Positions 32,479-42,115 of a stretch of 64,000 nucleotides of DNA are shown here, piece after piece. This stretch comes from Variovorax sp. TBS-050B. GTDB taxonomy: Bacteria > Pseudomonadota > Gammaproteobacteria > Burkholderiales > Burkholderiaceae_C. How positions within the stretch are numbered: position 1 is the stretch's first letter; each line of letters starts with the position of its first letter. Location: positions 1,959,001-2,023,000 of the forward strand of contig NZ_JARXYR010000002.1 in the NCBI RefSeq assembly GCF_029893635.1, written 5' to 3'. A program made the translations under genes and the position numbers. Under the pieces are notes generated by a model, which saw nothing but the letters and a program-made list of their open reading frames with translations, searched no databases and was not told the DNA's origin.

Positions 32479-35334
32479 ATGGCTGACCACGAATTCCGCA
32501 TCGAGAGCGATTCGCCTGCGAAGGACGATCTGATGTTCTGGACCATCGCGGGCCACGAGGCCCTCGCACGGCCATCGACCTACGAGCTCACGGTGCTTTC
32601 GGAGAACGCCTACATCAAGGCGAACGACATCCTCGGCCACGCCTTCGACGTGGTGATCGGGTTTCTCGACGTCGACGGTAACAAGCACGAGCGGCACTGC
32701 CAGGGGCATGCGGTGCGCTTCACGCGCGGGCGGCAGGTGGGGCGCTACTTCCGCTACCAGATCTGCCTGCGCTCGTGGTTCTGGCTGCTCACCAAGCGCG
32801 CCAACTCGCGCATCCTGCAGGACAAGCCGGTGCTCGAGATCGTCAACGCGGTGCTCGAGGACAGCCCGATCAAGCGCGTGAAGAAGCTCCGCAGCGACAA
32901 CGTGGTGGGCACGCACCCGCCGCGGCGCTACTGCGTGCAGTTCCAGGAGAGCGACTACAACTACCTCTCGCGCCTGATGGAGGCCGAGGGCATCTACTAC
33001 TGGTTCGACGCGCATGACGCGCCGGGCACGATGCACCTGTCGGACGCCAGTGGCATCGCGCACGAGAAGCTCGCGGTCGATTCCAAGCTGCGCTTCGTGC
33101 CCTCGAACGTGAGCGAGGCCCGCTTCAACGAGATCAGCGAGTGGATCGACGTGCATCGGCTCGACAGCGGCAAGTACGCGTCGCGCGACGTGGACTACAA
33201 GGCGATCAAGAAGCTCCTGAGCGTGGAAGTCGACGTGTCGGAAAGCCATGAGCTCTCCGACCTGGAGGTGTTCGAATACCCGGGCAACTACTTCAAGGGC
33301 GAGGAGGCCGACGCATCGGCCAAGCTGCACCTCGAGGAGTTCGACGGACGCCGCGAACGCCACTGGGGCTTCACCCGCTGGCCCGACGTCGCGGCGGGCC
33401 GCAGCTTCAAGTTCGAGGGCGACCGCGACGGCCTGCGCGACGGCGAGTACGTGATCGGCGGCTGCGTCTTCGTGGTCAGCCACACGGGCTACGAGGGCAC
33501 CGACGAATCCGAGCCGCCGCAGTCGCTCAATGCGCTCTTGCACGAAGCCATCCGCGACGACGCGGTCAACGCCGACGCCATGGCCGCCTTCGTCGAGCTG
33601 ATCGAGCAGCATCCGGCGCTGCGCACCGGCCTGCGAGGCAACAGCGCCTTCCTCGTCACCGCACTGCCGATGGAGAGCACCTTCCATCCGCCGCGCCTCA
33701 CGCCGCGCGTGACGATGCCTGGACCGCAGAGCGCGATCGTCTGCGGCCCCGAGGGCAAGGAGCTCCACGTGGACGAGGGCCGCGTGATGGTCCATTTCCA
33801 CTGGGACCGCTACAACGACGGCGACGAGAAGGCCACCTGCTGGATCCGCTGCTCGCAGCCCTGGGCCGGCAAGAACTGGGGCGCCTACTTCGTGCCGCGC
33901 ATCGGCCAGGAGGTGATCGTCGAGTTCATGAATGGCGACCCCGATCGCCCGATCATCACCGGACGGGTCTACAACGACGACCAGCCGATCCCGTACAAGT
34001 CGCCAACGCAGAGCGGCTTCAAGACGCGCTCCACGCCGGGCGGTGGTCCCGCGAACTACAACGAGATCATGTTCGAGGACAAGAAGGGGGAGGAGCTGGT
34101 CAATATCCACGCCGAGAAGGACATGTCGCGCTCGGTGGAGAACGATGATTCGACCTCCGTCGGCCATGACCAGAACATCACGGTCAAGAACCACCAATGG
34201 ACTTCGGTGGGGAAGTACCGATCGGTGGTCGTGGAGGACGGCAACGAAGACTACGTCGTCAACGGCCACCGCTCGACCTATGTCCAGCTCGACGACGGCC
34301 TGACGGTCGACGGGCACCGCACCAAGCTGGTCTCGAACGGCGAGGAAACGGAGATCACCAAGGGCGAGCACAAGCTGGTGGTGAAAGCCGGGGACAAGAA
34401 CAGCTTCGTCACGGGCAACCAGCTCGTGTGGGTGAGTGACGGCTACACGCTGTCGGCGATGACGGTCACGATGAATATCGGTGGGGCCCTGACGGTGGCC
34501 GCCGGCACGATGGCCCTGGGGAGCCAGGGGGACTACACGCTGTCGGTGGGAGGAAAGAGCGGCACGCACTCCAGGGGGCCGATGACGGTCTCGAGCGACT
34601 CGAACATCCTGGTGGGAACGATGTCCGGCAACATCGACCTGATCGCGCAGACGGTCAAGTCCACCTCTCTGACCAAGGCCGACGAGGTGTCGTTCTCGAC
34701 CAAGAGCTCCTTCACGGCGGGTTTCTTCACGAAGACCGTCGCCGGGCTCTATGGCGAGACTTTCATCGGCGGCCAGTCGAAGACCACGATATCGGTGACC
34801 ATCGACAACAAGATCGGGTTGCAGCTCAATTCCGTCGTGGGACCGAAGATCGAGCGGCTCACCGCCAAGGCACATCAGTCGACGATCACTTCATTCATGC
34901 CCGGCGCGGGAGCGGGGGCCGGCGCACCCACAACGGCTGGCTCGCTGGCTGGGTTCGCCAAGTCCATGGGCCCGGACCTCATCATGCTGCTCGGCGCGGT
35001 GGGGTCGCTGGGCGTGGGTGTCTATCAAGCCAGCCAGCAGAGCTTCTTCGGGCCTTCGGAGGCCGACAAGAACAAGGCCAAGGAAGACCTGAAGAAGCGC
35101 CTGGAGAAATCCTCGCAGGAAACTCGCAACGCGGTGCGCAATCAGCTGACCGAGCTCATCGGGCAGGCCGAGCGTGCCGGCAAGCCGGAGATCGCGAAGC
35201 GGCTCGAAATGATCCGGTTTGCCGCCTCGCCCCATCCGTTGGCGCCGCAGGGACCCGTGACCCGCTCGACCGGCGGCAGCTTCGGCGACGAGGGCGCGGG
35301 ACCGAAGAATCCCTCCGGCAACCTGTCCTACTGA
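32479..35334 (+). CDS. vgrG: T6SS spike protein VgrG (TssI) with C-terminal extension
   Basis: A 951-aa VgrG. Residues about 1-390 are the gp27-like hub (FQESDYNYLSRLMEAEGIYYWF), and about 410-500 the gp5-like OB fold with EGRVMVHFHWDR and GQEVIVEFMNGDPDRPIITG. About 500-810 form a long beta-helix needle. The final 140 residues are unusual: a Gly/Ala linker, a hydrophobic segment (DLIMLLGAVGSLGVGVY, about 835-851) and a charged helix (about 863-915) ending in a low-complexity tail. The extension is not a toxin domain I recognise; it may dock the downstream DUF2169 or PAAR-like proteins. The insert between hub and OB fold (about 350-385) is also helical. It starts the spike/cargo island, 42 bp after tssH. 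Confidence 0.92.
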   Translation: MADHEFRIESDSPAKDDLMFWTIAGHEALARPSTYELTVLSENAYIKANDILGHAFDVVIGFLDVDGNKHERHCQGHAVRFTRGRQVGRYFRYQICLRSWFWLLTKRANSRILQDKPVLEIVNAVLEDSPIKRVKKLRSDNVVGTHPPRRYCVQFQESDYNYLSRLMEAEGIYYWFDAHDAPGTMHLSDASGIAHEKLAVDSKLRFVPSNVSEARFNEISEWIDVHRLDSGKYASRDVDYKAIKKLLSVEVDVSESHELSDLEVFEYPGNYFKGEEADASAKLHLEEFDGRRERHWGFTRWPDVAAGRSFKFEGDRDGLRDGEYVIGGCVFVVSHTGYEGTDESEPPQSLNALLHEAIRDDAVNADAMAAFVELIEQHPALRTGLRGNSAFLVTALPMESTFHPPRLTPRVTMPGPQSAIVCGPEGKELHVDEGRVMVHFHWDRYNDGDEKATCWIRCSQPWAGKNWGAYFVPRIGQEVIVEFMNGDPDRPIITGRVYNDDQPIPYKSPTQSGFKTRSTPGGGPANYNEIMFEDKKGEELVNIHAEKDMSRSVENDDSTSVGHDQNITVKNHQWTSVGKYRSVVVEDGNEDYVVNGHRSTYVQLDDGLTVDGHRTKLVSNGEETEITKGEHKLVVKAGDKNSFVTGNQLVWVSDGYTLSAMTVTMNIGGALTVAAGTMALGSQGDYTLSVGGKSGTHSRGPMTVSSDSNILVGTMSGNIDLIAQTVKSTSLTKADEVSFSTKSSFTAGFFTKTVAGLYGETFIGGQSKTTISVTIDNKIGLQLNSVVGPKIERLTAKAHQSTITSFMPGAGAGAGAPTTAGSLAGFAKSMGPDLIMLLGAVGSLGVGVYQASQQSFFGPSEADKNKAKEDLKKRLEKSSQETRNAVRNQLTELIGQAERAGKPEIAKRLEMIRFAASPHPLAPQGPVTRSTGGSFGDEGAGPKNPSGNLSY

Positions 35335-35367
35335 GTTCCCCCGCCAGCGAGTTCGTCACGCCGCACC

Positions 35368-37980
35368 ATGCAAATACACAAGCCCGCTCAGCTGGGACTG
35401 TCCTTTCGAGCGATAGAGTTCCGCAAGCGCTTCGGCCTGTGCGTCTCCGGCTACCTGCACGTTCCCTTCGCGCGGGCGGACGCGGGTTCCCTCTGGGGCG
35501 AGCAGTCGATGTGGAAGTTCCTGGCGCAGGAAATGGCATCCCCGCTGATCGACGAAGGCGTGGCGAAGGTCACGCCGGAGTTCCTGGTGCATGGCAGCGC
35601 CTATCCACCGGGGGGGGCGTCGACGGGCTGCGCCGTTCGCGCGCGGCTGGGAACGGTCGAGAAGACCTTGCTCGTGATCGGGGACCGACATTGGCACGAC
35701 GCGACCACGCCCAGCGCGCCGGCGCCCTTTGAACGCATGCCGCTCGACTGGTCGCGGGCCTATGGTGGTGCCGACTTCGCAGCGAACCCCGCCGGCCGCG
35801 GCCGGGCCAAGGTCGACGACCTCCTGTTTCTGCCCAATCTGGAGCTTCCCGGACAACGTCTGCTGTGTGCCGACCAGGCTGCGGCGCCCGCCGGCTTCGG
35901 CGCGCTCGATGTGCTGCATCCACAACGGCGTGCACTCCAGGGAAGCTACGACGGCGACTATCTGAAACTTCACTCCCCGGGATTTCCCCCGGACATGGAC
36001 TGGAACTGCTTCAATCTCGCACCCCGTGACCAGTGGCTCCCGGGCCCGCTCGCGGGGGACGAGGCGTTCGTGCTCGAACACATGCATCCGCAACAGCCTC
36101 GCATCGAAGGCCAGCTTCCCGGTCTCAGGGTGCGCGTATTTGCCGACTACGGCACAGGGCCGGAGCCGGTCGGCGGGCCGTCCGAGCCTGGCCTCTTGCG
36201 TGAGGTGCCGATGCGCCTCACCACGGTGTGGTTCTTTCCGCATGCCGAGCGCATGGTTCTCGTGTTCCATGGACTGGCCGAAGTCCAGGAAGACGACGCT
36301 TCCGATATCGCTGGGTTGCTGGGCGCGGTCGAGCGCAGCGGCGAAGTTCGCGCGGACGAGCACTACATCGAAGTGTTGCGTCGCCGGCGCGACGTGGAGT
36401 ACGGCGCAGTGGAAAGCCTCAACGACGCAGACCTGCTGCCCGCCGGCATCGATACGGCGGACCCCGACCAGCAGAGCGCCGAGGCGGCTTTCGTGATCGA
36501 GGGGCTGCAGGCAGAGGCGCAACGCCGACGTGCCGAAGTGGAGGTCCTCGCGATGCGGCAGAAGATCGTGCAGCAGGGGGGCGATCCCGACGCGCTCGGC
36601 GTGGTCATGCCCGCGAGGGAGACGCCCCCCTCTCCGGCCGAACTGCCGGCCTATCTGAAGGCACGAAAGAAGCAGATGGACGAGCAGCAGTGGCAAGAGG
36701 TCAGTGACCTGCTCGATCACCTGGACCGCGCGGTCGCCCTGGTGCGCGACGGCGCCGTGACGCCGCAGCAGCTGGAGGAGCAAGTGCATCGCGGGCCACC
36801 GACGTACCGGGCCGACCAGCACTTGCGCGACCTGCAGGCGGCCGGCCACGCGCTCGACGTGAACCAGGCTTTTCCCCAGCTCAAAATGAAGGAAACGATC
36901 GAACGGATCAACTATCTTCAGTCGGCGCATCTGCAACCGCCGGCGCTCGCGCAGGAGCACGAACGCAGCCGCCGCGAACGCGAGGAGCTGCGCTGGATGC
37001 TGGCGCATGGCCTGCGTTACTTCGCCGGCATGGACTTCACCGGCGCGGATCTGTCCGGACTGGATCTGCGCGGCGCCGACCTGACAGGCGCCTGGCTCGA
37101 GAGCGCCAACTTGGCGGGCTCGAACCTATCGGCCTGCAAGCTGATGGGCGCCGTGCTTGCGCACGCCAATCTGCGGGGTGTGATCGGTGTCGAAGCGGAT
37201 CTGTCGATGGCCAATCTGGGGGGGGCGCAACTGGCGGGCGCGACCTTCGACCGCGCCTCGCTGCGCGGTGCAACGCTCGACGGATCGGCCCTCGCCGAGA
37301 CCCAGATGCGCGGCGCAGACCTCACCGATGCCAGGTGGCTGGAAAGCACCTGGGGCGTGTCCGACTGGAGCGGCATCGTTTCACCGAATGCCTTGTTTCA
37401 CAAGCTCGATCTGAGCGGCGTCGTGTTGACGGAGGCGCAGCTGGCCGGGGCGGTCTTCAACGAGTGCAAGCTGAAGGATGTGGATCTGCGCGCAGCGATG
37501 CTGCAAGGTGCCAATTTCCTGGGCTGCGATCTCGATGGCGTGCGGATGGACGCAGCCCGGCTGGATGGGGCGGTCTTCTCGCCGGAATGCACGCTGCGCC
37601 AGGCCTCCTTCGCGCAGGCCAGCCTCGCATCAGCCAATCTGCAGGGCGCGAATCTCGAAGGGGCCAGCCTCGTGCGCGCGCGTCTCGACGGCGCCTGTCT
37701 GGTGCGAACCAACCTTGAAGCGGCGGATGTGCGCCTTGCCAGCCTGCGGGGCGCCTTGATGCGCCGGACGCGGTTGTGCAAGGCCCGGCTGGCGGGAGCG
37801 AATCTCAAGGACGCGATCCTCCAGCATGCCGACCTCCGAGGCAGCGACCTGCGAGATGCGAATCTCTTCGCGGCCGATCTTTCGCGCGCCAGGCTCGATG
37901 GCGATGTCCGCCTGGAGCGGGCGCTTCTTCAGCGCGCGCGCACCTGGCCGCGCCTCACGCCAGAGGAGGCCGCTCAGTGA
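35368..37980 (+). CDS. DUF2169 domain protein fused to pentapeptide repeats (T6SS spike accessory)
   Basis: An 870-aa cytoplasmic protein. Residues about 1-310 match DUF2169 (SAYPPGG, DWSRAYGGADFAANPAGRG), a family found beside vgrG and PAAR-like genes and thought to act in loading T6SS spikes or effectors. A charged helical linker follows at about 370-540. Residues about 550-850 are pentapeptide repeats of the A(D/N)LXX type (LSGLDLRGADLTGAWLES) forming a right-handed quadrilateral helix. The fusion is common in such islands, but its biochemical role is unknown. Its stop overlaps the GTG of the next pentapeptide gene. The ribosome site before ATG 35368 is weak. Base composition in this island is somewhat less GC-biased than in the tss core, consistent with modular exchange. 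Confidence 0.85.
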   Translation: MQIHKPAQLGLSFRAIEFRKRFGLCVSGYLHVPFARADAGSLWGEQSMWKFLAQEMASPLIDEGVAKVTPEFLVHGSAYPPGGASTGCAVRARLGTVEKTLLVIGDRHWHDATTPSAPAPFERMPLDWSRAYGGADFAANPAGRGRAKVDDLLFLPNLELPGQRLLCADQAAAPAGFGALDVLHPQRRALQGSYDGDYLKLHSPGFPPDMDWNCFNLAPRDQWLPGPLAGDEAFVLEHMHPQQPRIEGQLPGLRVRVFADYGTGPEPVGGPSEPGLLREVPMRLTTVWFFPHAERMVLVFHGLAEVQEDDASDIAGLLGAVERSGEVRADEHYIEVLRRRRDVEYGAVESLNDADLLPAGIDTADPDQQSAEAAFVIEGLQAEAQRRRAEVEVLAMRQKIVQQGGDPDALGVVMPARETPPSPAELPAYLKARKKQMDEQQWQEVSDLLDHLDRAVALVRDGAVTPQQLEEQVHRGPPTYRADQHLRDLQAAGHALDVNQAFPQLKMKETIERINYLQSAHLQPPALAQEHERSRREREELRWMLAHGLRYFAGMDFTGADLSGLDLRGADLTGAWLESANLAGSNLSACKLMGAVLAHANLRGVIGVEADLSMANLGGAQLAGATFDRASLRGATLDGSALAETQMRGADLTDARWLESTWGVSDWSGIVSPNALFHKLDLSGVVLTEAQLAGAVFNECKLKDVDLRAAMLQGANFLGCDLDGVRMDAARLDGAVFSPECTLRQASFAQASLASANLQGANLEGASLVRARLDGACLVRTNLEAADVRLASLRGALMRRTRLCKARLAGANLKDAILQHADLRGSDLRDANLFAADLSRARLDGDVRLERALLQRARTWPRLTPEEAAQ

Positions 37981-39029
37981 GCCCTGAACTGCTGTGTACC
38001 GCGGTGCTGCTCGGCGAGCCCATCGCAGGCGATGATCTCGCGCAGAAGGCCTACAGCGGTCTCTGTCTGGGCGGGGGGGTCTTCGTCAATGCCTGTCTGG
38101 CGGGCTGCGATTTTCGAGGCTCGGACCTGCGCGAGACGACCTTCGACAACTGCGACCTTCGCGGCGCGCTTTTCGACAGCGCCGCGCTTCGCAGCGCCGT
38201 CTTCAATCGCTGCAATCTGGACCACGTCAATTTCCGGAAAGCCAACCTGCACGGTGCCACCTTTTCGGAGTGCGTTCTGTCCCATGCACAGCTGGGCGAA
38301 ACGCTGCTTTCGATGGTGACCTTCTTTCAATGCGGGCTGGATCATGCGAGTCTGGCCGGCGCAGAACTCGATTCGGCGGTCATCAGCGAATCCTCGCTGC
38401 GCGACGTCAATGCGGACGACACGCGTTGGCTGCATGCGATCGTCGACGGCTGCGACATGGCCCAATCGACCTGGGCCAGGGCGCGAATGACGCGCACGGT
38501 GTTCCAGAAGGTTGTGCTGGCGCGCATGTCGTTCGCCGGCCTGTCGCTCGACGCTTGCCTCTTCAGCGGCACGGACCTGACGGGGGCGCGCTTCGCCGGT
38601 GCAGCGCTTGCCCGCTGCAATTTCCAGGACGCGCTGCTCGACGATGCGGATTTCTCGAAGATCCGGGCGCCGCAGGCGCTGTTCTGCTCGGCCAGGGGCG
38701 CACGCGTGAACTTCTCCGGTGCCGAACTTCGACAGGCGCTGTTCACGGGTGCGCAGCTGCCCGGCGCGCTGTTCCGCGGCGCGGATCTTCATCAGGCGCA
38801 CTTCGGGCAAGCGATGCTGGCGAACGCCCATCTCGGGGACTGCGAGTTGAGCTATGCGGATTTCCGGCACGCCGATCTTCGACGAGTCGATGCGAGTGGC
38901 GCCCGGATGTTTCGCACCTGCCTGCATGCGACCCGCACGGAAGGGGCGGAATTCACCGACCGCGGCAGCGCGCTCGAAACCGATGCCGATCTGCAGGCCG
39001 CCGAGCAGTGGGCACCGCAGGTCCAGTGA
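37977..39029 (+). CDS. Pentapeptide-repeat protein
   Basis: A 350-aa protein almost entirely of pentapeptide repeats (FRGSDLRETTFDNCDLRGAL, then ANLHGATFSE and so on), with no signal peptide or membrane helix. It is predicted to form a long right-handed beta-helix in the cytoplasm. GTG 37977 overlaps the stop of the DUF2169 fusion by 4 bp. The association vgrG / DUF2169 / pentapeptide / DUF3540 / PAAR-like is a recurring T6SS accessory set, where the pentapeptide proteins may act as scaffolds or as effector-related structural parts. No catalytic residues can be assigned. Many repeat positions carry Cys, which is unusual for a cytoplasmic scaffold but common in this subfamily. Confidence 0.8.
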   Translation: MSPELLCTAVLLGEPIAGDDLAQKAYSGLCLGGGVFVNACLAGCDFRGSDLRETTFDNCDLRGALFDSAALRSAVFNRCNLDHVNFRKANLHGATFSECVLSHAQLGETLLSMVTFFQCGLDHASLAGAELDSAVISESSLRDVNADDTRWLHAIVDGCDMAQSTWARARMTRTVFQKVVLARMSFAGLSLDACLFSGTDLTGARFAGAALARCNFQDALLDDADFSKIRAPQALFCSARGARVNFSGAELRQALFTGAQLPGALFRGADLHQAHFGQAMLANAHLGDCELSYADFRHADLRRVDASGARMFRTCLHATRTEGAEFTDRGSALETDADLQAAEQWAPQVQ

Positions 39030-39055
39030 TTGAACAGCCAGCCAAAGGAGCAGGA

Positions 39056-39784
39056 ATGAATACCGTCGAAAGAAAGCGCACGCCCAAGGCCGCGGCGCAC
39101 ACTGGCTTCCACCTCGCGCGGCCCGGGCGACCGACGCAGGCCGAGACCGTGTCGCCCACCGACGCCTTGGCCGCGCAGTATTGCGTAGGCATCGTCATCG
39201 CACTTGACGAGTCCCCGTCGGGCCGTGGCGATCGGCCGCTCGTCGAACTGCAGAGCGGCCGCCTGCGCACCTTCGCGCGCATTGCCTCGAGCTGCCTGTT
39301 GCAACCCGCAGCGGGCGATACGGTCGCATGCTTGCGCGTGGCGCCGGACGAGATGTGGGTCACCTCGGTACTGGCGCGGGAGCCTGGCGCACCGCAGTTG
39401 CTTCGCTCCGAGGGACCCACCCGGTGGCAGGTGCACGGGGGCGATCTGCAGATCGAAGCCGACGCGCTCGGCATGCGCACGGGCAGGCTCAGGATCGATG
39501 CCCGCGCCGCAAGCCTGATGGTCGACGAAGGCGACCTCGCTGCCAGGCAGTTGCGGCTTGCGGCATCTGCACTGAAGGTGGTCGGCACGACCTTGTCGAG
39601 CGTGTTCGAGCGCGTGCAGCATTTCAGCCACCAGTATCTGCGCACCACCCGGGGCATCGATCGCGTGGCGGCGGACAACCTGGAGCGCGAGGCGAAGCAA
39701 CTGATGCGTCTTTCTGGTGAACATGTGATCGCCAACGGGCGCAAGCTGGTCAAGGCGCGCGGTGGGCAGATCCATCTGGGTTGA
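39056..39784 (+). CDS. DUF3540 domain protein (T6SS spike island)
   Basis: A 242-aa protein matching the DUF3540 pattern: a small N-terminal beta barrel-like part (VELQSGRLRTFARIASSCLL, GDTVACLRVAPDEMWVTSVL) and a C-terminal helical region rich in repeated polar residues (NLEREAKQLMRLSGEHVIAN). DUF3540 genes accompany DUF2169 and DUF4150 genes next to vgrG and may form part of the spike or its loading complex; no enzymatic motif is visible. An AAGGAG ribosome site precedes ATG 39056. It ends 9 bp before the PAAR-like gene. Confidence 0.8.
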   Translation: MNTVERKRTPKAAAHTGFHLARPGRPTQAETVSPTDALAAQYCVGIVIALDESPSGRGDRPLVELQSGRLRTFARIASSCLLQPAAGDTVACLRVAPDEMWVTSVLAREPGAPQLLRSEGPTRWQVHGGDLQIEADALGMRTGRLRIDARAASLMVDEGDLAARQLRLAASALKVVGTTLSSVFERVQHFSHQYLRTTRGIDRVAADNLEREAKQLMRLSGEHVIANGRKLVKARGGQIHLG

Positions 39785-39793
39785 GAGCGCGTC

Positions 39794-40189
39794 ATGTTTG
39801 CCAATTGCCAGATGATGGGCACCGACATGGGATTCCCCGATGTCTGCCTCACGCCCACACCTGCGGGACCGGTGCCGATTCCGTATCCCAACATCGCAAT
39901 GGGGCCAACGGCGGTGCCGAACTGCACCTGTGTCCTCATCATGGGTACGCCTGCGCACAACCTGGGAACCACCATTCCCATGACCAATGGCGACAACGCG
40001 GGCGTGAACCTGGGCGTGGCTTCCGGCACGGTCATGGGACCGAGCCGCCACGTCACCGGATCGTTCACGGTCCTGTTCCAGGGCCTGCCCGCGTCACGCC
40101 TGACGAGCATGACGATGCAGAACAGCACCAACTGCCCAGGCGTGCGCATGGTTCCGAGCCAGGCGAACGTCGTGCTGCTCGCTCCGTAG
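39794..40189 (+). CDS. PAAR-like protein (DUF4150)
   Basis: A 131-aa PAAR-like protein of the DUF4150 type. It starts MFANCQMMGTDMGFPDVCLT and contains the family hallmarks TPTPAGPVPIPYPN and conserved Cys residues. Such proteins are thought to cap the VgrG trimer like canonical PAAR proteins. It lacks any fused toxin domain. It closes the spike island and is followed by 167 bp without a gene, then tagH. No immunity-like gene follows it, which is unusual for an island of this kind. Confidence 0.85.
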   Translation: MFANCQMMGTDMGFPDVCLTPTPAGPVPIPYPNIAMGPTAVPNCTCVLIMGTPAHNLGTTIPMTNGDNAGVNLGVASGTVMGPSRHVTGSFTVLFQGLPASRLTSMTMQNSTNCPGVRMVPSQANVVLLAP

Positions 40190-40356
40190 CCGACGCCCCG
40201 GCGGCACACGGGGGGCGCCATGAGGCATGGCATACCGGCATACCTCTTCCGGTGAGATTGCCAACACGCCCCCCGGAATGAATACTCCTTGCGAGTTTTT
40301 CGCCCGCCTGCAAGCGGGCCGTCGTGTTCGGGCGTAGCAGCCTTGGAGGCCGATTC

Positions 40357-42072
40357 ATGATCCACATCGCTGTCGTCACCCGGCAGGGCGCCCCGGCGGG
40401 GCAGGCCATCGCGGCCGACTTCGGCCCCAACGGCGGCACCATCGGCCGCGCCGACACCAACACGCTCGTGCTCGTCGATCCCGACCGTACCGTTTCGCGC
40501 GTGCATGCCCAGGTGCTGTGCCGCGACGGCCAGTACTTCGTGATCGACCGCGGGAGCAACCCGATGCAGTGCAACGGCGTCTCGCTGGGCGCGGGCAAGG
40601 AGGCGCCGCTCACGGACGGCGCGCGCCTCGTGATCGGCAGCTTCGAGCTCGCGGTGCGCGCGACGGCCGCGGCACCGCCCGCGCTCGCCATTCCCAACAC
40701 CGTGATGTCGGCACCGGCAGCCGCGGCGGCACCGCTCCCGGCGAGCAGCAGCGACGACCCTTTCGCCGACCTGCTCGCGGGGTTGGCGCCGCCGCCGGCG
40801 CCCGCCGCGGCAGCGGCGCCTGCGAAGGCTGCGCCGGCCGACCCGCTGCTCTTTCCCGATCCGATGGCCACGGGCTCGCGCAACGCGCAGGCGGCGCAGA
40901 TCGATCCGTTCGCGAACCTGCTCGGCCCCGATCCCGTCTCCGCACCGGCCACCGGCCTCGGTGCGCTCGACGATTTCTCCGACCTGGGCGCGCCGCCCGC
41001 GCATGGCAAGGCGGCGAGCATCGACGAGCTCTTCGGTGGCGCGACGGGCGGCGGCGGCATCGGCGGCGATCCGCTGGCGCTCTCGCCGCTGGCCGACCCG
41101 CTGCTGCAGCCCAACACCGCTTCGGCCGCCGATCCGCTCGCGGCGCTGCAGAGCGCGGCACCGCCGACACCCACGCCGCGCGCGGACCACCTGCCGATCG
41201 ACCAGTTCGGCTTCACGCCGCCCAGGGCCGTGACACCGCCGCCGGCGCCGGCCGTCGATGTTGTTGCTGCTGCTGCGCCCGCGGAGCTGCTGCCGCAGTT
41301 CGACGACATCACGGGGCAGCCGATCCGCATCAGCGGGCCCGACACCGCGGGCCGCGAACTGCCGCCGCTGCCGGCCCCGCCGCCACCGGCGGCCTTCGCA
41401 CCGGCGCCCGCACCCGCGCCCGTGCAACGCCCCGCCGCCGCGCCGGTCGATCCGGCGCGCACCGCCACCGACGACGAGCTGCTCGCCGCGCTGCTGCGCG
41501 GCCTCGGCAACCTGCACCAGCCGCCCGCGATGCTCACGCCGGGCCTGATGGAGCGCATCGGCACCATGCTGCGCAGCGCCACCGAAGGCACGCTGCAGCT
41601 GCTGCTCACGCGCCAGGAGTTCAAGCGCGAGGTGCGCGCCGAGGTCACCATGATCGCGGCCCAGGCCAACAACCCGCTGAAGTTCTCGCCCACGGTGGAG
41701 GTCGCGCTCGCGCATCTGCTCGGGCCCGGCGTGCGCGGCTTCATGCCCGCGGAAGCGGCGATGCGCGACGCCTTCGACGACCTGCGCGCGCACCAGTTCG
41801 GCGTGATGGTGGGCATGCGCGCGGCGCTCGCGCATGTGATCGCGCGTTTCGAGCCCGGCGCGCTCGAGCAGAAGATCAGCGCGAAGTCGGCGCTCGACGC
41901 GCTGTTCGCGGCCAACCGCAAGGCCAAGCTCTGGGACCAGTTCGTCGCGCTCTACGGCGGCATCGCGAGCGAGGCGGAGGACGATTTCCACAATCTCTTC
42001 GGCAAGGCCTTCCTCGAAGCCTACGAAGAACAGATGGCGCGCCTGAAGGGCGAGCAGCCGTCCGGCCACTGA
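40357..42072 (+). CDS. tagH: T6SS FHA-domain protein TagH
   Basis: A 571-aa Fha-type protein. The N-terminal FHA domain (about 15-90: GTIGRADTNTLVLVDPD, TVSRVHAQVLCRDG) binds phosphothreonine. A long Ala/Pro-rich disordered linker (about 100-400) contains several Asp-Pro repeats. The C-terminal conserved domain (about 430-560: NNPLKFSPTVEVALAHLLG, AFLEAYEEQMARLKG) is diagnostic of TagH. It should be switched by the kinase at 17056 and the phosphatase at 42116. I chose ATG 40357 (MIHIAVVTRQG), which has a TTGGAGG site at the right distance, over an in-frame ATG at 40324. Confidence 0.92.
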   Translation: MIHIAVVTRQGAPAGQAIAADFGPNGGTIGRADTNTLVLVDPDRTVSRVHAQVLCRDGQYFVIDRGSNPMQCNGVSLGAGKEAPLTDGARLVIGSFELAVRATAAAPPALAIPNTVMSAPAAAAAPLPASSSDDPFADLLAGLAPPPAPAAAAAPAKAAPADPLLFPDPMATGSRNAQAAQIDPFANLLGPDPVSAPATGLGALDDFSDLGAPPAHGKAASIDELFGGATGGGGIGGDPLALSPLADPLLQPNTASAADPLAALQSAAPPTPTPRADHLPIDQFGFTPPRAVTPPPAPAVDVVAAAAPAELLPQFDDITGQPIRISGPDTAGRELPPLPAPPPPAAFAPAPAPAPVQRPAAAPVDPARTATDDELLAALLRGLGNLHQPPAMLTPGLMERIGTMLRSATEGTLQLLLTRQEFKREVRAEVTMIAAQANNPLKFSPTVEVALAHLLGPGVRGFMPAEAAMRDAFDDLRAHQFGVMVGMRAALAHVIARFEPGALEQKISAKSALDALFAANRKAKLWDQFVALYGGIASEAEDDFHNLFGKAFLEAYEEQMARLKGEQPSGH

Positions 42073-42115
42073 CCGCATCCCCAAGACCGCAGCAAGAGAA
42101 GCAAAAGGCATCCGC

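Noticed and set aside
31279..34875. Very long open frame antisense to tssH and vgrG
   Set aside because: Same explanation; the sense-strand genes have full family motifs, the antisense product none.
40296..40325. Hairpin near GCCCGCCTGCAAGCGGGC before tagH as a terminator
   Set aside because: The T-run precedes rather than follows the stem on the plus strand, and on the minus strand it becomes an A-run. It does not fit a terminator in either direction.
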